Assembly (NCBI GenBank): GCA_964494625.1
Contig: CAZBRT010000003.1
Span: 1 to 64,000 of the forward strand
Source: UBA2784 sp964494625
Lineage (GTDB): Bacteria > Pseudomonadota > Alphaproteobacteria > Micropepsales > Micropepsaceae
Direction: 5' to 3'
DNA length: 64,000 nucleotides
In this document: positions 33,964 through 42,853 of the stretch, in pieces
How positions within the stretch are numbered: the first letter of the stretch is position 1
How the letters are laid out: every line of letters starts with the position of its first letter
Program-made: the position numbers and the translations under genes
Notes under the pieces: generated by a model
Databases searched by the model: none
What the model was told of the DNA's origin: nothing
What the model saw: only the letters and a program-made list of their open reading frames with translations

Positions 33964-34941
33964 ATGAGCGTGAAAACCCGCGTGTGCGACCTGTTGGGGA
34001 TCGATCACCCCATCCTTCTTGCCGGCATGGGCGGGGTTTCCTATGCCGAGCTTTGTGCGGCGGTCTCCGAAGCAGGCGGGTTCGGCACGCTGGGCATGGC
34101 GGGCGTCGGCACATCCGAAATCCGCAACCAGATCCGCAAAGTCCGCGCACTGACCAAGAAGCCCTTCGGTGTGGATCTTCTGGCGGCAGTGCCGGAGTCA
34201 CTCGAGAAAGCTGCCGACATCATCATCGACGAGGGCGCAAACGCTTTCATCTCGGGGCTTGGCGTGCCGCCGCGCCATCTGGTGGACCGCTTCCATGCGG
34301 CCGGTCTCAAGGTCATGAATGTGTGCGGCACCGTCAAACATGCGCGCGACGGCGAGGCGGGCGGGCTTGATGCAGTGATCGCGCAGGGCACCGAGGCAGG
34401 CGGACATACCGGCCGCATCGCGGGCATGGCACTTATTCCCCAGGTCGTTGATGCGGTGCGTGTGCCGGTGGTGGCAGCGGGATCCATTGTCGATGGCCGC
34501 GGCATGGCGGCAGCCTTTGCGCTGGGCGCGGAGGCGGTGTGGGTCGGCACGCGCTTCATCGCCAGCGCCGAAGCGCATTCAGGCCAGATGTACAAGGACG
34601 TGATCGTGGATGCGCGCGACGAGGATACGATCGTCACGCGCTGCTACTCGGGCAAGACGATGCGGGTTTACAAGAACCCGTACGTCGCCGACTGGGAGCG
34701 CCGCCCGCAGGACATCAAGCCGTTCCCGGCACAGGCGATGCTTTCAGCACAGGCGGGCGTGATGGGCGGCATTGGCGGGCAGATCGAAGGGCTCGACCGC
34801 GACCGCTCGTGCTTTGCGATGGGGCAGGGCGCAGGTGCCATCCGCGACGTGCGCCCAGCGGGTGAAATCGTGCGCGCGATGGTCACTGAGGCGGCGGATG
34901 TGCTTTCGCGCATCGGCAGGCTTGCCAAGGAGATGCGGTAG
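33964..34941 (+). CDS. Nitronate monooxygenase-family flavoprotein
   Basis: 325-residue FMN TIM-barrel enzyme of the 2-nitropropane dioxygenase/nitronate monooxygenase family. ITS start HPILLAGMGGVSYAELCAAVSEAGGFGTLG, the AQGTEAGGHTG motif with the catalytic-type histidine, PVVAAGSIVDGRGMAAAFALGAEAVWVGTRF and FMN phosphate loop are all present. Substrate may be a nitronate or an enoyl compound. The ATG at 33964 has GGGGAG at good spacing; an ATG at 33958 is too close to it. Confidence 0.87.
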   Translation: MSVKTRVCDLLGIDHPILLAGMGGVSYAELCAAVSEAGGFGTLGMAGVGTSEIRNQIRKVRALTKKPFGVDLLAAVPESLEKAADIIIDEGANAFISGLGVPPRHLVDRFHAAGLKVMNVCGTVKHARDGEAGGLDAVIAQGTEAGGHTGRIAGMALIPQVVDAVRVPVVAAGSIVDGRGMAAAFALGAEAVWVGTRFIASAEAHSGQMYKDVIVDARDEDTIVTRCYSGKTMRVYKNPYVADWERRPQDIKPFPAQAMLSAQAGVMGGIGGQIEGLDRDRSCFAMGQGAGAIRDVRPAGEIVRAMVTEAADVLSRIGRLAKEMR

Positions 34942-34950
34942 GGGGTTCCA

Positions 34951-34980
34951 CTTTCGCCGCCCCCTCGGGGGAGGCGAAAG
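34951..34980. terminator. Strong palindrome between convergent genes, candidate bidirectional terminator
   Basis: CTTTCGCC-G-CCCCC ... GGGGG-A-GGCGAAAG: arms 34951-34958 and 34973-34980 pair perfectly, with an inner C/G run. It sits between the nitronate monooxygenase stop and the convergent FAD-dehydrogenase stop, the usual place for a shared terminator, but no T-tract follows on either strand. Its core resembles the palindromes at 12808 and 49554. Confidence 0.5.
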
Positions 34981-34994
34981 CGAGGCGCGTCAGC

Positions 34995-36413
34995 CTATCC
35001 GCCCAATACCCTTCCGGGGTTCATGATGTTGTGCGGGTCGATGGTGCGCTTGAGCGCGTGCATCAGTTCCAGCGCCGTCCTGTCCTTGAAGCCGGGCAGG
35101 ATTGCCGCCTTCATGCGGCCGATGCCGTGTTCCGCGCTGATCGAACCGTCATGGGCTGCGACGATGCCATGCACGAGGCCTGCAATCGCCTCCTGATGGG
35201 CAAGAAAATCCTCGGCACGTGCATTGGCAGGCTGGCTGATGTTGAAATGCAGATTGCCGTCGCCGACATGACCGAAGATCACCGGCCGCACGCCGGGCCA
35301 GGCATTGGTCACCGCCATGCCCGCCTCGCGGATAAACGCGGGAATGGCCGAGACCGGCACGGCAATATCGTGCTTCAGCGATGCACCTTCGCGCTTCTGG
35401 GCCTCCGACAGGCTTTCGCGCAAATGCCAGAGAGCTGCGGCTTCACGCTCGCTTGAGGCGATGGCGGCGTCTGCCACCTCGCCGGCTTCGATGGCGGCGC
35501 CCAGCGATGCCTCAAGGACGGTTTTCAGCGGCCAGAGTGCCGACGACGACAATTCAATGAGCACGGCCCAGGGAAAGGGTTTGGCAAAGGGCGAGCGAAT
35601 GCCGGGAATGTGCTTTGCCGCAAGTTCAACGGCAATCGCGGGCACAAGCTCGAACGCGGTCAAGGCATCACCCGCATCGCGCTTCAGGCGGCGGAAGAGG
35701 CGAATGGCGGCAGTCGGGTCGGGCACGCCTGCAAACGCTGTCTCGGTCACGCGCGGGCGCGGAAAAAGCTTCAGCGTGGCGGCGGTGATCACGCCCAATG
35801 TTCCTTCCGCACCCATGAAAAGGTGCTTGAGGTCGTATCCTGTGTTGTCCTTGCGCAAGGCGGTGAGGAGATTGAGCACGCGTCCGCCCGGCAGCACCAC
35901 TTCGAGGCCGAGCACCAGGTCGCGCGCATTGCCGTAACGCAGAACGGCGGTGCCACCGGCATTGGTTGAGAGATTGCCGCCGATGGTGGCGCTGCCCTCT
36001 GCAGCAAGGCTCAAGGGAAACAGGCGGTCGTTCTCTGCCGCAATGCGCTGGGCATCCGCCAGCACGACACCGGCCTCCACCACCATGGCGTCATTGTCGG
36101 GATCAATGGCACGGATGGCGTTGAGCCTTCGGGTCACGAGCAAAATCTCGTTGCCGCTTTCGTCGGGAATTTGCGCACCCACAAGTCCCGTATTGCCGCC
36201 TTGCGTGACGACGGGCGTGCGCGTCTCGTGGGCCAAGGCGAGGATGCGGGACACGTCATCCACGCGCGCGGGGCTCAGCATCAGCTTTGTCTGCCCGTGC
36301 CAGCGGCCGCGCCATTCGGAAAGATGGGGAGCGATCGCGGCGGCATCGCTCGTCGCATTGCCGGGGCCAGCGGCCGCGACAAAGTGGGAGAGGAGATCCG
36401 GGCTCAGCGTCAT
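34995..36413 (-). CDS. FAD-linked oxidase, GlcD / D-2-hydroxyacid dehydrogenase type
   Basis: 472-residue flavoprotein of the VAO/GlcD family. The FAD-binding PCMH domain shows TPVVTQGGNTGLVGAQIP, AEGSATIGGNLSTNAGG and EGTLGVITAATLKL; the C-terminal oxidase domain has FGHVGDGNLHFN (metal-binding histidine) and SAEHGIGRMK. Likely oxidises a D-2-hydroxyacid such as D-lactate or D-2-hydroxyglutarate. It starts 9 bases after the sua5 stop on the same strand, so the two are probably co-transcribed. Confidence 0.9.
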   Translation of the reverse strand: MTLSPDLLSHFVAAAGPGNATSDAAAIAPHLSEWRGRWHGQTKLMLSPARVDDVSRILALAHETRTPVVTQGGNTGLVGAQIPDESGNEILLVTRRLNAIRAIDPDNDAMVVEAGVVLADAQRIAAENDRLFPLSLAAEGSATIGGNLSTNAGGTAVLRYGNARDLVLGLEVVLPGGRVLNLLTALRKDNTGYDLKHLFMGAEGTLGVITAATLKLFPRPRVTETAFAGVPDPTAAIRLFRRLKRDAGDALTAFELVPAIAVELAAKHIPGIRSPFAKPFPWAVLIELSSSALWPLKTVLEASLGAAIEAGEVADAAIASSEREAAALWHLRESLSEAQKREGASLKHDIAVPVSAIPAFIREAGMAVTNAWPGVRPVIFGHVGDGNLHFNISQPANARAEDFLAHQEAIAGLVHGIVAAHDGSISAEHGIGRMKAAILPGFKDRTALELMHALKRTIDPHNIMNPGRVLGG

Positions 36414-36422
36414 TCCCGTCCC

Positions 36423-37367
36423 TTAGCTGCCGCTGGCCGCGCGGCGCAAGCGGTCATTGATGGCTTCGCCCAGACCATGCGACGGAACGCGCGCAACCGC
36501 AATGCGCGCGCAGCCCGACTTGTCGGCGAGGCGCAGCATGCGGAAGAGATTGCTCGCCGCCTCTTCCAGTCGCGCGCTGGTGCTCAAGGGAAAAACATGG
36601 GCAACGCCATCCGGCGCGGGGCCAAAGGCAAGATAGGCATCATCCGGACCGGGCTCTGTCACGTCCAGCAGCAGAGGCTTCTTCGGCGCGTAGTGGCGGA
36701 ACATGCGGCCGGGGGCACGCGGGCGGCTTGCCTCATGCTCTGCATCGGCGAGCCTGCCGGTGACTGCCTCGATGGCTCCGCGTGCGATCGCACCCAGCCG
36801 CAGCAAGACGGGCATGTCGCCGTCAAAGCCGATGATGGTCGACTCAAGTCCCATCTCGGCAGCGCCGCCATCGAGCACCAGCACTTCAGGTCCCAGGCTT
36901 TCCGATACGTGGGACGCGTCTGTCGGCGATGGCTCGCCCGAGCGGTTCGCGCTGGGTGCAGCGATGGGTCTGCCCAGCGCCCGCAACAGCGATAGTGCGA
37001 CAGGATGGCGGGGAACACGCAAGGCAATCGTATCAAGTCCGGCCGTTACAAGATCGGCAATGGGGCTTTGCGCGCGGCGCGGCAGAACAAGCGTCAGCGG
37101 GCCGGGCCAGAAGGCGGCAGCAAGCTTCTCTGCCACCTGATTGAAGACCGCGTGCGTGTGTGCGGCTTCCAAGTCGGGCAGATGGGTAATGAGCGGATTG
37201 ATCCGGGGCCGTGTCTTGGCGGCGAAAATACCGGCGACCGCCTCGCCATTTGTGGCGTCTGCGCCCAGCCCATAGACCGTTTCAGTGGGGAATGCGGCGA
37301 TGCCACCGTTCAGCAGCAAAGCGGCGGTGCGTTCGATATTGTCAGGCGTGGCGGGAAGGAGGGGCAT
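36423..37367 (-). CDS. tsaC: L-threonylcarbamoyladenylate synthase (Sua5 type)
   Basis: 314 residues: an N-terminal YrdC domain (FPTETVYGLGADA, KTRPRINPLITH, FWPGPLTLVLPR, IALRVPRHP, APSANRSGEPSPT) that makes threonylcarbamoyl-AMP for the t6A modification of tRNAs, plus a C-terminal Sua5 domain beginning at PGRMFRHYAPKKPLLL. The two-domain length identifies the Sua5 rather than the short TsaC form. Leads an apparent operon with the FAD dehydrogenase. Confidence 0.93.
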   Translation of the reverse strand: MPLLPATPDNIERTAALLLNGGIAAFPTETVYGLGADATNGEAVAGIFAAKTRPRINPLITHLPDLEAAHTHAVFNQVAEKLAAAFWPGPLTLVLPRRAQSPIADLVTAGLDTIALRVPRHPVALSLLRALGRPIAAPSANRSGEPSPTDASHVSESLGPEVLVLDGGAAEMGLESTIIGFDGDMPVLLRLGAIARGAIEAVTGRLADAEHEASRPRAPGRMFRHYAPKKPLLLDVTEPGPDDAYLAFGPAPDGVAHVFPLSTSARLEEAASNLFRMLRLADKSGCARIAVARVPSHGLGEAINDRLRRAASGS

Positions 37368-37421
37368 GAGAGCAGGTTTTGTCCTTATGCCCCCCCAAGC
37401 AGCAGTGAAAGGCGCTCGGCA

Positions 37422-37967
37422 TTACTCCTGCGCGCCGATCCCGGCAAGGTCCATCGACGAGAAGATGGTTGTCACCACGTCCATGGCAGGTGCGGGATCG
37501 CTGGCCGGCATGATCGACACCGCGCGCGAGTTCGAGACAACGACCAGATAGTCCGCACGACCCATGCCGCGCTCCTTGGCGGAAAGGGCCTGGTAGCCGT
37601 TCACTTCGGTCACGCCGAAGCCGAACATGTCGCGCATCGACTCGTCGTCGAAGAGGCCAAGGTTCTGGCCGACATTCTCGTTCGAAAAAGTGATCGTGAT
37701 GGTGAAGATGCCGCCGCCCGGCTCCGTGCTGAAATAGGTGTACGAGATCGTCGAGCCGGATTCGGCCAGCCACACGCCGGGGGCTGCGTCACGTTCCCAG
37801 CCTGCGGGTGCTGCGGGGAAGAAGGCGTCGAACGCGCGGATCTTGGCGTCGTCCATCAGGCCTTCGGTGCGGTCCGGCCCCATGTCAGCGGCCATGGCCG
37901 GTGCGCCCGCAAGCGGCAGGACGATGGCAAGCGGCGCAAGTGCGCGCAGGAAGCGGGTGATGTTCAT
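37422..37967 (-). CDS. Exported protein, second copy of a tandem paralogous pair
   Basis: 181 residues with signal peptide (LAPLAIVLPLAGAPAMAA). It is clearly related along its length to the protein encoded just upstream: both share GPDR-EGLMDDA-IR-F--FFP, ISYTY, FTITITFSN, SAKERG/TSKERG, VVVSNSR-VSI and DI/DV-T-IF. No known domain recognised. Shared blocks suggest a small beta-rich periplasmic or surface fold. Starts 26 bases after the first copy ends, so the pair is an operon. Confidence 0.75.
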   Translation of the reverse strand: MNITRFLRALAPLAIVLPLAGAPAMAADMGPDRTEGLMDDAKIRAFDAFFPAAPAGWERDAAPGVWLAESGSTISYTYFSTEPGGGIFTITITFSNENVGQNLGLFDDESMRDMFGFGVTEVNGYQALSAKERGMGRADYLVVVSNSRAVSIMPASDPAPAMDVVTTIFSSMDLAGIGAQE

Positions 37968-37993
37968 GAAGTTTCCCCTGAGTTGATGCGTTT

Positions 37994-38542
37994 TCAGTTC
38001 TTCGCGGCAATGCCGTCAAAGTTGAGTGCGCCAAAGATGCGCGTGATGTCCGCGATCGGCGGCAACGGAATGTTGCTTGAGGGGATGATCGAAACACTGC
38101 GCGAGTTCGACACGACGACCACAAAATCGGCCTCGCCTACGCCGCGCTCCTTGCTGGTCAGGGCGTCCCAATCCGCAATTTCGGTCTTGTCAAACCCCCA
38201 GGTTGCGCGCTCTTCCTTGCGGCGGAGCATCTTTTTGTATTGCGAGGCAATCGTATTCGAGAAGGTGATGGTAATGGTGAAGCCGACGCCGCCTTCGGTC
38301 AGACTCAGATAGGTGTAGGAAATCGTCGAGGCTTCTTCCGACAGAAAGATGTCGGGGTCCTGGTCGCGCACCCAGCCTTCCGGCTGCACCGGGAAGAATT
38401 CGCCGAAGGTGCGGATCCTGGCGTCATCCATCAGGCCTTCTTCCCGATCAGGTCCTTCTTCCGCTGCCATGGCGGGCGCTGCGGCGAGCGGCAGAATGAG
38501 GGCGACGGCAAGAAACAGCTTTTGCAGAACTGAAACGCGCAT
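37994..38542 (-). CDS. Exported protein, first copy of a tandem paralogous pair
   Basis: 182 residues with signal peptide (LFLAVALILPLAAAPAMAA). Paralogue of the next gene, with the same order of conserved blocks but a lysine/arginine-rich segment (QYKKMLRRKEERATWG) where the other has an acidic one. Start at ATG 38542 is supported by TTGGGGA and the signal peptide. It follows purL on the same strand after a 97-base gap containing a long inverted repeat. Function unknown. Confidence 0.75.
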   Translation of the reverse strand: MRVSVLQKLFLAVALILPLAAAPAMAAEEGPDREEGLMDDARIRTFGEFFPVQPEGWVRDQDPDIFLSEEASTISYTYLSLTEGGVGFTITITFSNTIASQYKKMLRRKEERATWGFDKTEIADWDALTSKERGVGEADFVVVVSNSRSVSIIPSSNIPLPPIADITRIFGALNFDGIAAKN

Positions 38543-38560
38543 GGATTGTCCCCAATGATC

Positions 38561-38610
38561 GGGCAGTCCGGAACCGCTGCCCATGAAGCGGCATTTTCGC
38601 GGAACTGCCC
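38561..38610 (-). terminator. Inverted repeat after purL, candidate terminator or promoter operator
   Basis: GGGCAGT (38561-38567) and ACTGCCC (38604-38610) form the base of a 50-base imperfect hairpin, with further pairing CCGGAACCG / CGCGGAACT-like sequence inside. It lies between the purL stop and the start of the first exported paralogue. No T-tract follows on the minus strand, so termination is only possible with Rho. Confidence 0.45.
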
Positions 38611-38639
38611 TTCTACTTCAACGGTTCGTTCGTGGCCTT

Positions 38640-40826
38640 TCAGCCCATCAAGGCCGGAAAAAAGCCTTCATGAACGGCCTTCATTTTCGCAACCACCCCG
38701 GATTCGCCGTTCATCCGGATGTCCGTTCCGCCTGTCTGGCCGATAACCATAGCGGCGACGCCCGCCTTGCCGGCGGCGGACAGGATGGCCTCGGCCTCGC
38801 GCGCCGTGCAGGCGATCACATAGCGCCCCTGATCCTCGCCAAAGAACCAGCCAAGGGGCGTCATGCCCTTGGGCGGGTCGGCGAGGGTTGCACCGATGCC
38901 GGATGCCATCGCCATCTCTGCGATAGCAACTGCAAGGCCGCCATCGGAAAGATCATGCACGGTCTTGATGCGGCCCGATGCAATCAGTCCACGCACGAAA
39001 TCGCCGTTGCGCTTCTCGTGGGCGAGGTCCACCGGCGGCGGCGCTCCCTCTTCGCGGCCTTCGATCTCGCGCAGATAGATGGAGCTGCCAAGCCAGCCTT
39101 TGGTCTCGCCGACCAGCACCAGCGTCTGGCCCTCCGATTTGAAAGCAATCGTCGCCATGCAGTTCACGTCGGGCAACAGGCCGACACCGCCGATGGCGGG
39201 CGTGGGCAGGATCGCCTGACCATTCGTTTCGTTGTAGAGCGAGCAATTGCCGGAGACGACCGGGAATGAAAGGGTGATGCCCGCTTCGCACAGGCCTTTC
39301 ACGGCGCCGACAAACTGGCCCATGATCTCGGGCTTCTGCGGATTGCCGAAATTCATGTTGTCGGTATAGGCGAGCGGCGTTGCCCCCACCGCGCAAAGAT
39401 TGCGCCAGGCTTCGGCAACGGCCTGCTTGCCTCCCTCGAAGGGGTCAGCAAGGCAATAACGCGGCGTCACGTCCGTCGTGATGGCAATGCCCTTGGTCTT
39501 GCCGTGAACGCGCACGACGGCGGCGTCGCCGCCCGGCAATTGAACCGTGTCGCCCATGACGGTGTGGTCATATTGCTCCCACACCCAGCGGCGCGAGGCC
39601 ATGTCGGGTGCACCCAGGATTTTTGTGAGCGATGCCATGAGGCTTGCGGGTGGCTTCACCGACTTGGCGTCGATCACCGGGCGCTTGGGCGTTTCGAGCC
39701 AGGGCCGTTCGTAAAGCGGTGCAGCATCGGCAAGCGCATCAACGGGAAGATCAGCTTCGATCTTGCCCTTGTGCTTGACAACCAGTCGGCCCGTATCGGT
39801 GACGCGGCCGATGATCGCAAAATCGAGGCCCCATTTTTCAAAAATCGCCCGCGCCTCGGCTTCCTTGCCGGGCTTCAGGATCATCAGCATGCGCTCCTGA
39901 CTTTCGGAGAGCATCATCTCATAGGCCGTCATGCCGATTTCGCGCTGGGGCACGTGGTCGAGGTCAAGCTCGATGCCTGCGCCGCCCTTGGACGCCATTT
40001 CCGATGAGGAGGAGGTCAGGCCCGCCGCGCCCATGTCCTGGATCGCGACGATGGCATCACGCGCCATCAGTTCAAGGCAGGCTTCCAGCAGGAGCTTTTC
40101 CGTGAAGGGATCGCCGACCTGGACGGTCGGGCGCTTCTCGTCGGAGGCGTCATCGAATTCGGCGGACGCCATGGTCGCGCCGTGAATGCCGTCGCGGCCC
40201 GTCTTGGAGCCGACATAGACAACCGGATTACCGATGCCGCTGGCCGCCGAGAGAAAAATCTTGTCGGTGCGCGCAAGGCCCACGCACATCGCGTTGACAA
40301 GGATGTTGCCGTTGTAGCTCGGATGGAAATTCACCTCGCCACCGACGGTCGGCACGCCCATGCAATTGCCGTAGCCGCCAATGCCGGACACGACACCGGA
40401 CACGAGGTGGCGTGTCCTGGGATGATCCGGTGCGCCGAAGCGCAGCGCATTCATCATCGCCACGGGCCGCGCGCCCATGGTGAAGACATCGCGCATGATG
40501 CCGCCGACGCCCGTTGCCGCACCCTGATAGGGCTCGATGAAGGACGGATGGTTGTGGCTTTCCATCTTGAAGATGACCGCGTCGCCGTCACCGATATCGA
40601 CCACACCCGCATTCTCGCCCGGGCCCTGGATTACCTGCGGGCCTTTGGTCGGCAGCGTCTTCAGCCAGAAGCGCGTGGATTTGTAGGAACAATGCTCCGA
40701 CCACATGACGGAGAAGATGCCAAGCTCCGTCAGGTTGGGCGCGCGGTTCATCAGCCGCACGATGTCTGCGTATTCCTCGGGGGAAAGGCCGTGCTCCGCC
40801 ACGATCTTGGGCGTGATGGTGGTCAT
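38640..40826 (-). CDS. purL: Phosphoribosylformylglycinamidine synthase, large subunit (PurL)
   Basis: 728 residues, the small-type PurL that works with separate PurS and PurQ. It converts FGAR, ATP and glutamine-derived ammonia to FGAM. Characteristic segments are FSVMWSEHCSYKSTR, ENAGVVDIGDGDAVIFKMESHNHPS, the DMGAAGLTSSSSEMA block and the second-half LSDGGLAVAIAEMAM. Start at ATG 40826 fits the family N-terminus (MTTITPKIVAEHGLSPEEY). Last gene of purC-purS-purQ-purL. Confidence 0.97.
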   Translation of the reverse strand: MTTITPKIVAEHGLSPEEYADIVRLMNRAPNLTELGIFSVMWSEHCSYKSTRFWLKTLPTKGPQVIQGPGENAGVVDIGDGDAVIFKMESHNHPSFIEPYQGAATGVGGIMRDVFTMGARPVAMMNALRFGAPDHPRTRHLVSGVVSGIGGYGNCMGVPTVGGEVNFHPSYNGNILVNAMCVGLARTDKIFLSAASGIGNPVVYVGSKTGRDGIHGATMASAEFDDASDEKRPTVQVGDPFTEKLLLEACLELMARDAIVAIQDMGAAGLTSSSSEMASKGGAGIELDLDHVPQREIGMTAYEMMLSESQERMLMILKPGKEAEARAIFEKWGLDFAIIGRVTDTGRLVVKHKGKIEADLPVDALADAAPLYERPWLETPKRPVIDAKSVKPPASLMASLTKILGAPDMASRRWVWEQYDHTVMGDTVQLPGGDAAVVRVHGKTKGIAITTDVTPRYCLADPFEGGKQAVAEAWRNLCAVGATPLAYTDNMNFGNPQKPEIMGQFVGAVKGLCEAGITLSFPVVSGNCSLYNETNGQAILPTPAIGGVGLLPDVNCMATIAFKSEGQTLVLVGETKGWLGSSIYLREIEGREEGAPPPVDLAHEKRNGDFVRGLIASGRIKTVHDLSDGGLAVAIAEMAMASGIGATLADPPKGMTPLGWFFGEDQGRYVIACTAREAEAILSAAGKAGVAAMVIGQTGGTDIRMNGESGVVAKMKAVHEGFFPALMG

Positions 40827-40866
40827 TGATGTGTCATCCGGCAGATTGGGTGGTTCGGGCGCATCC

Positions 40867-41538
40867 TCAACGGATGGCCGCGATGAGGCTTTCAAAGACC
40901 GCGCGTCCGTCCGTGCCGCCCAGAAGCGGTTCGATCACGCGTTCGGGGTGCGGCATGAGGCCGAGCACCGTCTTTGATTCATTGAAGATGCCCGCGATGT
41001 CGCGCGCGGACCCGTTGGGGTTGGTCCCCTGCGCATAGCGGAAGGCGACGCGCCCCTCGCCCTCAAGGCGGTCAAGCGTTTCGTCATCGGCGAAGTAGTT
41101 GCCGTCATGATGGGCGACCGGCACTTCGATCACGTCACCAGCCGCATATTTGTTCGTAAAAATCGACTGCGAGGTTTCGACCTTGAGTTTGACCGGGCGG
41201 CAGACAAATTTGAGGCCTGCGTTGCGCATCAGCGCGCCGGGCAGCATGCCTGCCTCGGTCAGGATCTGGAAACCGTTGCAGATGCCCAGAACCGGCGTGC
41301 CGGCCTTGGCGCGGCGCTTCACCTCGGCCATGACCGGCGCGTGAGCTGCCATCGCGCCCGAGCGCAGGTAATCGCCATAGGAGAACCCGCCGGGCAGCAC
41401 GATGAGATCGATCCCGTCGGGCACCGCGGCATCGCCATGCCAGAGCATGGCCGGTTTGCGGCCGGTGATTTTCTCCAGCGCGACAGCGGCATCGCGGTCA
41501 CAATTGGAGGCAGGGAAAACGACGACGGCGGCCTTCAT
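40867..41538 (-). CDS. purQ: Phosphoribosylformylglycinamidine synthase, glutaminase subunit (PurQ)
   Basis: 223-residue class I glutamine amidotransferase that supplies ammonia to PurL. The nucleophile elbow VLGICNGFQIL contains the catalytic cysteine near residue 86; VPVAHHDGNYFAD and the C-terminal GLMPHPERV (His-x-Glu) complete the site. Lies between purS and purL in a compact operon, with a 40-base gap to the purL start. Confidence 0.97.
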   Translation of the reverse strand: MKAAVVVFPASNCDRDAAVALEKITGRKPAMLWHGDAAVPDGIDLIVLPGGFSYGDYLRSGAMAAHAPVMAEVKRRAKAGTPVLGICNGFQILTEAGMLPGALMRNAGLKFVCRPVKLKVETSQSIFTNKYAAGDVIEVPVAHHDGNYFADDETLDRLEGEGRVAFRYAQGTNPNGSARDIAGIFNESKTVLGLMPHPERVIEPLLGGTDGRAVFESLIAAIR

Positions 41539-41547
41539 GTCTGACCT

Positions 41548-41787
41548 TCAGGACAGTTCGATGGCGTAATTTTCGATCACCGTATTGGCGAGCAGCTTCT
41601 CGCACATCTGCCTGACCGTCTCGCGCGCTTTGGCCGCGTCCGTCTCGGCAAGCTCGATCTCGATGAACTTGCCCTGGCGCACGTCGCCGATACCGCCAAA
41701 ACCGAGAGCGGTGAGCTGATTGCCGATGGCCTTGCCCTGGGGGTCGAGAACACCCTTTTTCAGGGTCACGTGTACGCGCGCCTTCAT
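41548..41787 (-). CDS. purS: Phosphoribosylformylglycinamidine synthase, PurS subunit
   Basis: 79-residue small subunit that bridges PurL and PurQ and aids ammonia channelling. Family features are KARVHVTLKKGVLDPQGKAI, LGFGGIGDVRQGKFIEIEL and the C-terminal LLANTVIENYAIEL. Start at 41787 gives the normal length; an upstream extension out to 41955 overlaps the purC 3' end and is not family-like. 9 bases separate its stop from the purQ start. Confidence 0.95.
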   Translation of the reverse strand: MKARVHVTLKKGVLDPQGKAIGNQLTALGFGGIGDVRQGKFIEIELAETDAAKARETVRQMCEKLLANTVIENYAIELS

Positions 41788-41801
41788 CGATTCACGCCTT
41801 C

Positions 41802-42566
41802 TCATTTCACCAGTGAGGGGCCCTTGCGTTCCGGATTGCCGGATTCGGGCAGGATGCCAAGACGCCGCGCCACTTCCGAATAGGCTTCGGTCACACCGCC
41901 CATGTCGCGGCGGAAGCGGTCCTTGTCCATTTTCTCGTTTGTCTTCGTGTCCCACAGGCGGCAGCTGTCGGGGCTGATCTCGTCGGCGAGCACGATGCGG
42001 ACAGTCTCGTTCTCGAACAGGCGGCCGAACTCGATCTTGAAATCGATGAGCTTGATGCCGACGCCCATGAACAGGCCCGTGAGAAAATCGTTGATGCGCA
42101 CGGAGAGCGAGATGATCTCGTCGATCTCGTGCGGGCCTGCCCAGTTGAACGCCGTGATGTGCTCTTCCGAAACCAGGGGGTCGTGGAGCGCGTCGTTCTT
42201 GTAGCAGAACTCGATGATGGAGCGGGGAAGGGGTGTTCCCTCGTCGATGCCCAGGCGCTTGGAGAGCGAGCCAGCGGCAATGTTGCGGACGATGACCTCA
42301 AGCGGGATGATCTCGACTTCGCGGATCAGCTGCTCGCGCATGTTCATGCGCTTGATGAAATGCGTCGGCACGCCGATGTCGTTGAGCTTGGTCATGATGT
42401 GCTCGGAGATGCGGTTGTTCAGCACCCCCTTGCCTTCAAGCTTCGCGCGCTTGGTGTTGTCGAAGGCGGTCGTGTCGTCCTTGAAATACTGCACGAGGGT
42501 GCCCGGCTCCGGTCCTTCGTAAAGGATCTTCGCCTTGCCTTCGTAGACCATCTTGCGGCTTTTCAT
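41802..42566 (-). CDS. purC: SAICAR synthetase (phosphoribosylaminoimidazole-succinocarboxamide synthase)
   Basis: 254 residues, ATP-dependent ligation of aspartate to CAIR. Conserved blocks include MVYEGKAKILYEG, DDTTAFDNTKRAKLEGKG, NNRISEHIMTKL, EVIVRNIAAGSLSKR and DFKIEFGRLFE with ISPDSCRLWD. First gene of the purCSQL operon. Start at 42566 is preceded by GGATGGG. An inverted-repeat element lies about 85-120 bases upstream in its leader. Confidence 0.96.
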   Translation of the reverse strand: MKSRKMVYEGKAKILYEGPEPGTLVQYFKDDTTAFDNTKRAKLEGKGVLNNRISEHIMTKLNDIGVPTHFIKRMNMREQLIREVEIIPLEVIVRNIAAGSLSKRLGIDEGTPLPRSIIEFCYKNDALHDPLVSEEHITAFNWAGPHEIDEIISLSVRINDFLTGLFMGVGIKLIDFKIEFGRLFENETVRIVLADEISPDSCRLWDTKTNEKMDKDRFRRDMGGVTEAYSEVARRLGILPESGNPERKGPSLVK

Positions 42567-42647
42567 TTTCCCATCCGGAAATGACGGCACTGGAAGTTTT
42601 CGGGATTGGCGCTGCGCCCTGCCAAGCCTGACTGACATGAAAGACGC

Positions 42648-42688
42648 GTGAGTCCCCCAATAATCACGGGGTTTTTTCGAAGACTCAC
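42648..42688. promoter_or_regulatory. Inverted-repeat element upstream of purC
   Basis: GTGAGTC (42648-42654) and GACTCAC (42682-42688) pair perfectly; between them lie CCCC and GGGG, the latter followed on the plus strand by six T. In the minus-strand purC leader the same bases form a two-tier hairpin with an A-rich bulge. It sits in the 287-base gap between purC and the ATPase-zeta gene. It could be an operator, an attenuator or an RNA element; it does not match riboswitch classes I know. Confidence 0.5.
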
Positions 42689-42853
42689 CTGTCCGAAAGT
42701 CGGGGGGAACCTATCCGAACGGGGGCGGGTGCACAATTCAAAGGCAGCGGCAAATTTGCGCTTCGCCCTTGCGCCGGTTCCGGTTATTCCCTAGATGAGC
42801 TAGAGTGGCGCAACGCGCAAGATTACCCCATTTGAATCAAGGAGTTCGACGTC

